This document shows positions 6,123 to 12,222 of a DNA stretch of 15,080 bases, piece after piece; the first letter of the stretch is position 1; the number at the start of each line of letters is the position of its first letter. Source of the DNA: JBDSTZ01 sp039927975. GTDB lineage: Bacteria > Pseudomonadota > Gammaproteobacteria > Burkholderiales > Burkholderiaceae_D. The notes beneath the pieces were generated by a model. That model was not told where the DNA came from. It did no database searches and was given only the letters and a program-made list of their open reading frames with translations. A program made the translations under genes and the position numbers. The DNA lies in the NCBI GenBank assembly GCA_039927975.1, contig JBDSTZ010000576.1:1-15080 (forward strand). Direction: 5' to 3'.

Positions 6123-6722
6123 ATGTCACGCCGCCCCAACACCGACGAACGCCGCAGGCAGATTGTCCACGCACTCATGCTGGTGATGGCGGAACACGGC
6201 TATGAAAAAGCGACCATCGCGCTGATCGCCCGCCAGGCCGGCCTGGCGCCTGGCCTGCTGCATTACCACTTCCCCACCAAGGCGAGCATTCTGCTGGAGC
6301 TGGTGCGCATGCTGGCGGCGTTGTCGCAGCAGCGCTTTGCGGCGTTGGCGGCGCCGGCGACGACGCCCGGGGCCAGGCTGCGCGCCTACATCGGCGCGCG
6401 GCTGGGCAAGGGGGAGGGCGCCGATCCCGCCGCCGTCGCCGCCTGGGTGGTGATCGGCGCCGAGGCGGTGCGCCAGCCGGAGGTGCGCGCGGTCTACCAG
6501 GACGCCGTGAAGGCCGAGCGCGACCTGTTGCGCGGCCTGCTGGCCGACTGCCTTCGCGCGCAGGGCAAGCCGCTGACCAACGCCAGCCGGCTCTGCGCCG
6601 GTCTGCTGGCGTTCATGGAGGGCGCGTTTCAACTGGCCAGCGCCGCGCCGAACGCGATTCCCGCCGGTTTCGCGGCCAAAACCGCGATCGAGCTCGTCGA
6701 GCGCTATATCGACGCCGAGTAA
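6123..6722 (+). CDS. TetR/AcrR-family transcriptional regulator
   Basis: A 199-residue DNA-binding repressor. The N-terminal helix-turn-helix spans about residues 28-60: TIALIARQAGLAPGLLHYHF (31-50) then PTKASILLELV is the standard TetR recognition segment, with LLHYHFPTK typical of the BetI-like branch. The C-terminal ligand domain (about 65-199) is helical and does not reveal the effector. AGGG at 6111-6114 is a plausible ribosome site 8 nt before ATG 6123. It is transcribed away from coaE, and the shared intergenic region carries two matching palindromes, so autoregulation and control of coaE/coaD-HD are the natural inference. The ligand is unknown; a CoA thioester, pantetheine derivative or related metabolite would fit the target genes. 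Control of the GH74 gene downstream is possible but nothing shows it. Confidence 0.9.
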   Translation: MSRRPNTDERRRQIVHALMLVMAEHGYEKATIALIARQAGLAPGLLHYHFPTKASILLELVRMLAALSQQRFAALAAPATTPGARLRAYIGARLGKGEGADPAAVAAWVVIGAEAVRQPEVRAVYQDAVKAERDLLRGLLADCLRAQGKPLTNASRLCAGLLAFMEGAFQLASAAPNAIPAGFAAKTAIELVERYIDAE

Positions 6723-6727
6723 TACAG

Positions 6728-6755
6728 TGACTGTGCGCGCCTGCCGCGCGTGTCA
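6728..6755 (+). terminator. Imperfect hairpin after tetR, possible terminator
   Basis: Starting 5 nt after the TAA of the regulator, TGAC...GCGCG pairs with CGCGC...GTCA around the loop CCTGC, with G-T wobbles and one bulged T. Only TT follows, so intrinsic termination would be weak. The location is the main support. Confidence 0.35.
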
Positions 6756-6813
6756 TTACGCGGTTTCGCCACACGCTTGCCGCCTGCCGCTTACCTGAAA
6801 TCATTGCCGCTAG

Positions 6814-6833
6814 TGTTGAGTTTCATAATTGCG
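6814..6833 (+). promoter_or_regulatory. Shared 20-nt element, GH74 copy
   Basis: TGTTGAGTTTCATAATTGCG matches the element at 11739-11758 upstream of the TonB receptor at 17 of 20 positions (differences at positions 3, 7 and 12). Both copies sit in the AT-richer part of a leader on the same strand. It may be a promoter core or regulator site shared by the locus. It lies 203 nt before the GH74 start. Confidence 0.45.
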
Positions 6834-6997
6834 GCGCGATGTGCTACCTTTCAAAATGGACGAAAAGCGTGGCCGGGCAGGGCGCATCCCCAGCGGTTTG
6901 CCGGCACGAGACAAGAAAATAGCGGGACATCTCTCCATCACGCGTGGGCGCGCGGCTTGCCGGCCGCATGGCCGCGCTTTGCAAGCTGATTCACCTT

Positions 6998-7019
6998 GCC
7001 GCTTCAAGCGTGAAGCGGC
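6998..7019 (+). promoter_or_regulatory. 9-bp hairpin in the GH74 mRNA leader
   Basis: A perfect stem, GCCGCTTCA (6998-7006) and TGAAGCGGC (7011-7019), closes on the tetraloop AGCG and is followed by CCTTTCG. It ends 17 nt before ATG 7037. It could be an attenuator, a weak terminator or an mRNA-stabilising stem next to the ribosome site. Confidence 0.5.
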
Positions 7020-7036
7020 CCTTTCGCGTGGGCTTT

Positions 7037-9184
7037 ATGAATACCTTCATCGATCAAATCAAGCGCGGCATCGTCCTGTTGGGCTGCGCCGCCGTGCTGC
7101 AGAGCGCCGCGGCCGCAACTTACGAATGGGGCAATGTCGCCATTGGCGGCGGTGGTTTTGTCTCGGGCATTATCACCAGCAAGACCGAAAAGGGCTTGAT
7201 CTACGCGCGCACCGACGTCGGCGGCGCCTATCGCTGGGACAAAAACGCGGCGCGCTGGATTCCCTTGAACGATAGCCTGTCGGACAAGGAAACCGGTTTG
7301 CTCGGTATTGAATCGATCGCCATCGATCCGCAAAAGCCTAACCGCGTGTATATGATGGCCGGCATCGCCTATTTAAATGGCGGCAATAGCGCGATATTAA
7401 AATCGGAAGACTATGGAAAAAGCTTCTCGAAAATAAATGTCGGCGCTCAGTTCAAAATACATGGCAATGGCATGGGCCGCAATACCGGCGAGCGCCTGCA
7501 AGTCGATCTCGCCGATAGCGATATTCTCTACGCGGGCACACGCGCCAACGGCCTGTTTAAAAGTATTGATGCCGGCTTGACGTGGCGGCATCTCGATCTG
7601 GATGTGAGCACCACGCCGAACAAAAATGGAATCGGTTTCATCGTGCTCGACCCGGCCAGCGTGCAGGGCGGCGCCACGCGCAGGCTGTTCGCCGCCGTGT
7701 CGCGCTATCCGGAACTCGGTCCCAATCTGTACCTGTCGGCCGATGCCGGCAAGAGCTTTAGCGCGGTGCCTGGCGGGCCCGCCAAGCTGATGCCGCAGCG
7801 CGCCGTGATCGCCGGCGACAGCCTGATCATCACCTACGCCAACGGCGCCGGACCGTGGGGCGATGTCGCGCACGGCGAGCCGATGGACCAGGGGCAGGTC
7901 TGGAAGTACACCATCGCCAGCGGGCGCTGGACGAATATCTCGCCGCCGCTCAACCGCGCATACGCCGGCATTTCGGCCGATCCGCGCGACCCCAAACACC
8001 TGATCGTCTCGACCATCGATTTCTACGGCGATCCGCATTCGCGCGGCGACAAATTCTTCACCACCACCGATGGCGGCGCCAGCTGGTCCGACGTGTTTTC
8101 GCGCGGCTTCTCGCTCGATCCCAAAGGCGTGGCCTGGATCGGCGGCAGCTTCATTCACTGGACCGGCTGTATCGAATTCGATCCCTTCGACACCAAGACC
8201 GTCATGGTCGTATCGGGCAACGGCATCTACAAGACCGCCAATATCGACGCCAGTCCGGCAAAATGGGAATTCAACGTGGCCGGGCTGGAAGAGACGGTGC
8301 CGCTCAACCTGGTCAGCATTCCCGGCGGCCCGCTGATCTCGGCGATCGGCGACTACGACGGCTTTCGCCATGACGACGTGAGCCGCTATGCGCCGATCCA
8401 CATGCCGACCATGGGCACCACCCACGGCCTGGCCTTCGCCGCCAACAATCCCGGCGTGGTGGCGCGGGTCGGCAGCGCGATGTACCTGTCGCGCGACATG
8501 GGCCTCAGCTGGAGCAAGACGGCGGCGCTGGCCGGCAAAAGCGGCCAGCTCGCGCTTGGCGCGGACGGCAAGACCATCGTCCACAGTCCGGAAAATTCGA
8601 CCACCAGTTTTGTCTCGGATAACGCCGGCAAGAGCTGGACGCCGGTCGCCGGGCTCGAAGTGAGGAACGGCCGGCCGCTGGCCGACCCGGTCGACCCGCT
8701 CAAGTTTTACGCCCTCGAAGGCGCGCGCCTGATGGTCAGCGTCGACGCCGGCCGCAGCTTCGCGCCGGCCGCCACGCTGCCCTCCGCCAACGGCTCGAAA
8801 GTGATCCGCGCGGCGCCGGGCAGGGAAGGCGATCTGTGGCTGCCGCTCTACGACAAGGGCCTGGCGCGCTCGACCAATTCGGGCAAGAGCGTGGCCGCCA
8901 TCGCCAATGTGACCTATGCGGCGGCGGTCGGTTTCGGCAAGAGCGCCGCCGGCGCCGATTACCCGACCGTGTATATCTGGGGCAGCGTGGGCGGCGTGCG
9001 CGGCATGTTCCGCTCGACCGACAGCGGCGCGAGCTGGCTGCGGATCAACGACGACGACCACCAGTACGGCGGTCCGGGCGACGCCCACTTCGTGGTGGGC
9101 GACATGAACGCCTTCGGCGTGGTCTATATGAGCACCGCAGGACGCGGCATCGTGGTCGGCAAACCGTCGCCAGCGGGCCGCTAA
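7037..9184 (+). CDS. Secreted GH74 endo-xyloglucanase
   Basis: A 715-residue exported glycoside hydrolase of family 74, expected to cut the beta-1,4-glucan backbone of xyloglucan. A signal peptide covers residues 1 to about 27 (KR, hydrophobic GIVLLGCAAVLQ, then AAAA). The mature protein begins TYEWGNVAIGGGGFVSGI, followed by LIYARTDVGGAYRW (54-67), the family signature; Asp60 is the likely first catalytic acid. GDYDGFRHDD near residue 438 is the candidate second site (Asp439). Many Asp-box (BNR) repeats mark the double seven-bladed propeller: SEDYGKSF, SIDAGLTW, SADAGKSF, TTDGGASW, SRDMGLSW, SDNAGKSW, SVDAGRSF, STDSGASW. No carbohydrate-binding module is attached; length fits a catalytic domain alone. 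ATG 7037 is chosen for the signal peptide; an in-frame start at 6944 would bury it. The ribosome site is weak. It is followed 79 nt later by a GH95 gene. Some family members act on other glucans. Confidence 0.92.
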   Translation: MNTFIDQIKRGIVLLGCAAVLQSAAAATYEWGNVAIGGGGFVSGIITSKTEKGLIYARTDVGGAYRWDKNAARWIPLNDSLSDKETGLLGIESIAIDPQKPNRVYMMAGIAYLNGGNSAILKSEDYGKSFSKINVGAQFKIHGNGMGRNTGERLQVDLADSDILYAGTRANGLFKSIDAGLTWRHLDLDVSTTPNKNGIGFIVLDPASVQGGATRRLFAAVSRYPELGPNLYLSADAGKSFSAVPGGPAKLMPQRAVIAGDSLIITYANGAGPWGDVAHGEPMDQGQVWKYTIASGRWTNISPPLNRAYAGISADPRDPKHLIVSTIDFYGDPHSRGDKFFTTTDGGASWSDVFSRGFSLDPKGVAWIGGSFIHWTGCIEFDPFDTKTVMVVSGNGIYKTANIDASPAKWEFNVAGLEETVPLNLVSIPGGPLISAIGDYDGFRHDDVSRYAPIHMPTMGTTHGLAFAANNPGVVARVGSAMYLSRDMGLSWSKTAALAGKSGQLALGADGKTIVHSPENSTTSFVSDNAGKSWTPVAGLEVRNGRPLADPVDPLKFYALEGARLMVSVDAGRSFAPAATLPSANGSKVIRAAPGREGDLWLPLYDKGLARSTNSGKSVAAIANVTYAAAVGFGKSAAGADYPTVYIWGSVGGVRGMFRSTDSGASWLRINDDDHQYGGPGDAHFVVGDMNAFGVVYMSTAGRGIVVGKPSPAGR

Positions 9185-9256
9185 GCCGGTATGATGCGGG
9201 TGCCCGGCGCGCCCGCTTTGCCGCCGTCCTTTTTCCGAGTCGCGTTTTCTTCGTCT

Positions 9257-9260
9257 GGAG
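9257..9260 (+). promoter_or_regulatory. Ribosome binding site of the GH95 gene
   Basis: GGAG sits only 3 nt before ATG 9264, closer than the usual 5-9 nt. The start is still supported because it begins directly at a good signal peptide. Confidence 0.5.
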
Positions 9261-9263
9261 CTT

Positions 9264-11672
9264 ATGAACACCCTGCTGCGTCCATCGCTATTACTCGCCT
9301 GCGCCCTGCTGGCGATCGCCCCCGCCGCCTTTGCCAGTCCCGACCTTACGCTGCGCTACGACAGGCCGGCGCCCGACACCGCCCAGGGCTGGGAGCGCGA
9401 AGCCCTGCCGATCGGTAACGGCCGGATCGGCGCGATGGTGTTTGGCCAGCTGGCGCGCGAACACCTGCAGTTCAACGACATCACCTTGTGGACCGGCGAC
9501 GCCAAAGTGATGGGCGCCTACCAGCCCTTCGGCGACCTGTACATCAACCTGCCCGGGCATGACCAGGGTGTGAGCGGCTACTCCCGCAACCTCGACCTGG
9601 CGCGCAGCGTCCATAGCGTCAAGTACACGCGCGACGGCGTGACGTTCACGCGCGAAGCGTTTGCCAGCCATCCTGCCGAGGCCATCGTGGTGCGCCTGAC
9701 GGCCAGCAAGCCGGGGCAGTACACTGGCTCGATCGCGCTCACCGACATGCACGACGCCCGCATCCACGTGTCCGGCGGGCGCATTTACGCCACCGGTTCG
9801 CTGGCCGGCTACGTCGGCCCGCAGCGGCGCCGTGGCGACGCGCCGGCGCCGGCCCTGCCGCCGCCCTCTAACAAAGTGATGAGCTACGCCAGCCAGGTGC
9901 AGGTGCTGCACGAGGGCGGCACGCTGGGCGTCGACGGCGACACCATCACCTTTGCCAACTGCGACAGCGTGACCCTGGTGCTGGGCGCCGGCACCAGTTA
10001 TGTCATCGATGCCGCCAAGGCTTACCAAGGCGCGCATCCTTTGCCGCGCGTGGCCGCCCAGGTGAACGCCGCCGCCGCGCGCAGCTGGAGCGCGCTGCTG
10101 GCCGAGCACCAAAAGGATTTTCACGCGCTGTTCGACCGCGTCGCCATCGACCTGGGCGCCGCCGCGCCGGCGCGCGCCGCGCTGCCAACCGATCGCCGCA
10201 TCGAGGCCTACACCGCCGAGGGCAAGGACCCGGAACTGGAGGCGCAGTTCTTCCAGTTCGGCCGTTACCTGCTCATTTCCAGCTCGCGCGATTCACTGCC
10301 GGCCAATCTGCAGGGGCTGTGGAACAACAGCCTGACGCCGCCCTGGAATAGCGACTACCACACCAACATCAACATCCAGATGAACTACTGGCCGGCCGAA
10401 CCTGCCAACCTGCCCGAACTGGCAAAGCCCTTTTTCGACTTCGTACAGGGCATGACGCCGGTCTACCGCCAGGAGATCGCCGACACCGCCGCGCGCGCTA
10501 TGGCCGACCCGGCCAAGGCCGCCGCCGCCGCCCGGACATCCGGCTCGGCGCCGCGCAACCGGCCGCCCGAGGAGACCTTCCTCACCGCCGCCGGCAAGCC
10601 GGTGCGTGGCTGGGCCCTTCGCACTGAATCGAACCCGTTCGGCGCCATGGGCTACACCTGGAACAAGACCGGCAACGCCTGGTATGCCCAGCATTTCTGG
10701 GAGCATTACGCCTTCACCCAGGACCGCGAGTTCCTGCGCCGGGTCGCCTATCCGGTGATGAAGGAAGTCTGCGCCTTCTGGCAGGATCACCTCAAGACCT
10801 TGCCCGACGGCCGCCTGGTGGCGCCGAACGGCTGGTCGCCCGAGCACGGCCCGGTCGAAGACGGCGTCACCTATGACCAGGAGATCATCTGGGACCTGTT
10901 CAACAATACGGTGGAAGCGGCCGACGTGCTGGGCACCGACCCGGCCTTCCGCCGCCAGATCGCCGGCCTGCGCGACCGCCTGGCCGCGCCGCGCGTGGGC
11001 AGCTGGGGCCAGTTGCGCGAGTGGCTGGAAGAGAAAAAGGATGCGGTGCTCGACACCCCCGGCGACACCCATCGCCACGTGTCCCACCTGTTTGGCCTGT
11101 TCCCCGGGCGGCAGATTTCGCCGACCCGCACCCCGGCCCTGGCGGCCGCCGCCCGCAAGACGCTGGAAGCGCGCGGCGACGCCGGCACCGGCTGGTCGAT
11201 GGCCTGGAAGACCGCCTACTGGGCGCGCCTGCTCGACGGCGATCACGCCTACCGGATGTTGCGCGGGCAGCTGGCGAAGCCGGGTGCGCGCGCCGCGCAG
11301 CAGGCCGGCACCGGCAGCGAAAGCAATAACGCCGGCGGCACCTACCCGAACATGTTCGACGCCCATCCGCCATTCCAGATCGATGGCAACTTCGGCGCCA
11401 CCGCCGCCCTGTGCGAGATGCTGGTGCAGTCGCAGACCGGCGAAATCCACCTGTTGCCGGCGCTGCCGGCGGCCTGGCCGAACGGCGCCGTGAAGGGCTT
11501 GCGGGCGCGCGGCGGCTTCGAGGTCGACATCGCCTGGGCCGACGGCAAACTGACCTCGGCAACCGTGCGTTCGGTGGCCGGCAAGGGCGGCGCCACGGTG
11601 CGCTATGGCGACAAGGTGGTCGATTTGCACCTGCGTCCCGGCGCCTCGAAAGTGCTCGGCCCGCAGCTTTAA
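9264..11672 (+). CDS. Secreted GH95 alpha-L-fucosidase
   Basis: An 802-residue exported hydrolase of family 95, expected to release alpha-1,2-linked L-fucose, here probably from fucosylated xyloglucan side chains. A signal peptide covers about residues 1-24 (MNTLLRPSLLLACALLAIAP then AAFA). The N-terminal beta domain shows LPIGNGRIGAMVFG and FNDITLWTGD. The (alpha/alpha)6 barrel carries the catalytic set known from Bifidobacterium AfcA: Asn368 and Asn370 in HTNINIQMNYWP, Glu527 in NGWSPEHGP (general acid) and Asp707 in QIDGNFGAT. The segment GWALRTESNPFG (449-460) differs from the AHHNTD-type sequence common in classical members, so it belongs to another branch and might instead act on L-galactosides. 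The gene follows GH74 on the same strand and is probably co-transcribed. It ends before a 9-bp hairpin. Family assignment is firm; substrate is inferred. Confidence 0.92.
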   Translation: MNTLLRPSLLLACALLAIAPAAFASPDLTLRYDRPAPDTAQGWEREALPIGNGRIGAMVFGQLAREHLQFNDITLWTGDAKVMGAYQPFGDLYINLPGHDQGVSGYSRNLDLARSVHSVKYTRDGVTFTREAFASHPAEAIVVRLTASKPGQYTGSIALTDMHDARIHVSGGRIYATGSLAGYVGPQRRRGDAPAPALPPPSNKVMSYASQVQVLHEGGTLGVDGDTITFANCDSVTLVLGAGTSYVIDAAKAYQGAHPLPRVAAQVNAAAARSWSALLAEHQKDFHALFDRVAIDLGAAAPARAALPTDRRIEAYTAEGKDPELEAQFFQFGRYLLISSSRDSLPANLQGLWNNSLTPPWNSDYHTNINIQMNYWPAEPANLPELAKPFFDFVQGMTPVYRQEIADTAARAMADPAKAAAAARTSGSAPRNRPPEETFLTAAGKPVRGWALRTESNPFGAMGYTWNKTGNAWYAQHFWEHYAFTQDREFLRRVAYPVMKEVCAFWQDHLKTLPDGRLVAPNGWSPEHGPVEDGVTYDQEIIWDLFNNTVEAADVLGTDPAFRRQIAGLRDRLAAPRVGSWGQLREWLEEKKDAVLDTPGDTHRHVSHLFGLFPGRQISPTRTPALAAAARKTLEARGDAGTGWSMAWKTAYWARLLDGDHAYRMLRGQLAKPGARAAQQAGTGSESNNAGGTYPNMFDAHPPFQIDGNFGATAALCEMLVQSQTGEIHLLPALPAAWPNGAVKGLRARGGFEVDIAWADGKLTSATVRSVAGKGGATVRYGDKVVDLHLRPGASKVLGPQL

Positions 11673-11679
11673 TCCCTCC

Positions 11680-11702
11680 GCCACAGCCGTCCTGGCTGTG
11701 GC
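11680..11702 (+). terminator. Hairpin after the GH95 gene, probable terminator
   Basis: GCCACAGCC (11680-11688) and GGCTGTGGC (11694-11702) form a perfect 9-bp stem with the loop GTCCT, starting 7 nt after the TAA stop. CAAACACCC follows, so there is no U tract. It may end transcription or protect the 3' end of the GH74-GH95 transcript. Confidence 0.55.
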
Positions 11703-11729
11703 AAACACCCAACATTTAATGAATATCGT

Positions 11730-11764
11730 TACCCACACTGGTGATTTTCGTAATTGCGTGGGTA
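11730..11764. repeat. Inverted repeat framing the shared element
   Basis: TACCCAC (11730-11736) and GTGGGTA (11758-11764) are perfect 7-bp inverted arms separated by 21 nt. The right arm runs into TATAGT (11763-11768), which resembles a -10 box. It could be a regulator site over a promoter, or chance. Confidence 0.35.
11739..11758 (+). promoter_or_regulatory. Shared 20-nt element, receptor copy
   Basis: TGGTGATTTTCGTAATTGCG matches the element at 6814-6833 upstream of GH74 at 17 of 20 positions. It lies 464 nt before the receptor start and just upstream of TATAGT. Confidence 0.45.
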
Positions 11765-11820
11765 TAGTGCGCATTGCACACTTAGTTCGAGAGTTGGACT
11801 TGGTGTATTGCAGGGCTGCA

Positions 11821-11834
11821 TGAAATCGATTTCA
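11821..11834. promoter_or_regulatory. LacI-type operator-like palindrome 1
   Basis: TGAAATCGATTTCA is a perfect 14-bp palindrome with a central CG, the usual shape of LacI-family operators. It directly follows the palindrome TGCAGGGCTGCA at 11809-11820. The core AATCGATT recurs at 11914-11921 and 12069-12076. Confidence 0.6.
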
Positions 11835-11910
11835 AAACAATCTCGCAATCGTTGTTGTCATGGAGCGTCATTTGAGAGGCGTGGCGACGAGCGGTGATGC
11901 ATGATTGCTT

Positions 11911-11924
11911 GGAAATCGATTCCG
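11911..11924. promoter_or_regulatory. LacI-type operator-like palindrome 2
   Basis: GGAAATCGATTCCG keeps the GNAATCGATTNC core but loses the outer T and A of the TGNAATCGATTNCA pattern. Its centre is 90 bp downstream of palindrome 1. Confidence 0.45.
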
Positions 11925-12065
11925 CGCTGTGGCCCGGCCATAACGCGTTCATTGCACCAATGCATTAAGTTTTCCGCCAGTTAATTTAATAAATGGTCGG
12001 CATGGCAGTAAGGAATGCCCATATGCCGCCAATCTACGCCGTTGCGGGCGTGGTCTAGCTCACTT

Positions 12066-12079
12066 TGCAATCGATTACA
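12066..12079. promoter_or_regulatory. LacI-type operator-like palindrome 3
   Basis: TGCAATCGATTACA fits the TGNAATCGATTNCA pattern fully; only the N pair is unpaired. Its centre is 150 bp before the receptor start and 155 bp after palindrome 2. Confidence 0.55.
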
Positions 12080-12159
12080 TGCGCAATCGCTGCCGCGCCA
12101 AACATGATGAGGAGTGAATGAGCCGAATTTAAAACCAAGAGCAAGTGAGGCACCCGTAG

Positions 12160-12187
12160 TTAGTAAAAATGGCCCGAGAGCTATATA
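12160..12187 (+). promoter_or_regulatory. Possible promoter of the TonB-dependent receptor
   Basis: TATATA at 12182-12187 could be a -10 box, with TTAGTA at 12160-12165 as a poor -35 at 16-nt spacing. It would give a leader of about 30 nt. Weak on sequence alone. Confidence 0.25.
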
Positions 12188-12213
12188 AAAAGTCGTGAAC
12201 CGATTGAAATAAT

Positions 12214-12217
12214 GGAG
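12214..12217 (+). promoter_or_regulatory. Ribosome binding site of the TonB-dependent receptor
   Basis: GGAG lies 5 nt before ATG 12223 and fixes that start, which opens directly into a signal peptide. Confidence 0.75.
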
Positions 12218-12222
12218 ACAAA

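Larger units (their letters stand above)
6723..7036 (+). other. 314-bp leader upstream of the GH74 gene
   Basis: No gene is convincing here. It holds a hairpin just after tetR, a 20-nt element at 6814-6833 that recurs upstream of the TonB receptor, a possible extended -10 (TGC-TACCTT, box at 6845-6850) with TTCATA 17 nt upstream as a poor -35, and a 9-bp hairpin at 6998-7019. Small open frames in it have no family resemblance. Confidence 0.6.
11673..12222 (+). other. 550-bp regulatory leader of the TonB-dependent receptor
   Basis: This stretch is AT-richer than its surroundings and has no credible gene. From left to right it holds the GH95 hairpin, a 7-bp inverted repeat enclosing the shared 20-nt element, the small palindrome TGCAGGGCTGCA (11809-11820), three ATCGAT-centred operator-like palindromes, and a possible promoter close to the receptor start. 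Confidence 0.7.

Noticed and set aside
6840..6960. Possible riboswitch in the GH74 leader
   Set aside because: The GC-rich stretch can fold, but I could not match it to the conserved core of any riboswitch class I know.
6750..6989. 79-codon open frame between tetR and GH74
   Set aside because: No ribosome site or recognisable protein, and it lies over a probable promoter and the shared 20-nt element.
6944..7036. In-frame upstream start for the GH74 protein
   Set aside because: It would add 31 residues before a good signal peptide and include a structured hairpin; export needs the start at 7037.
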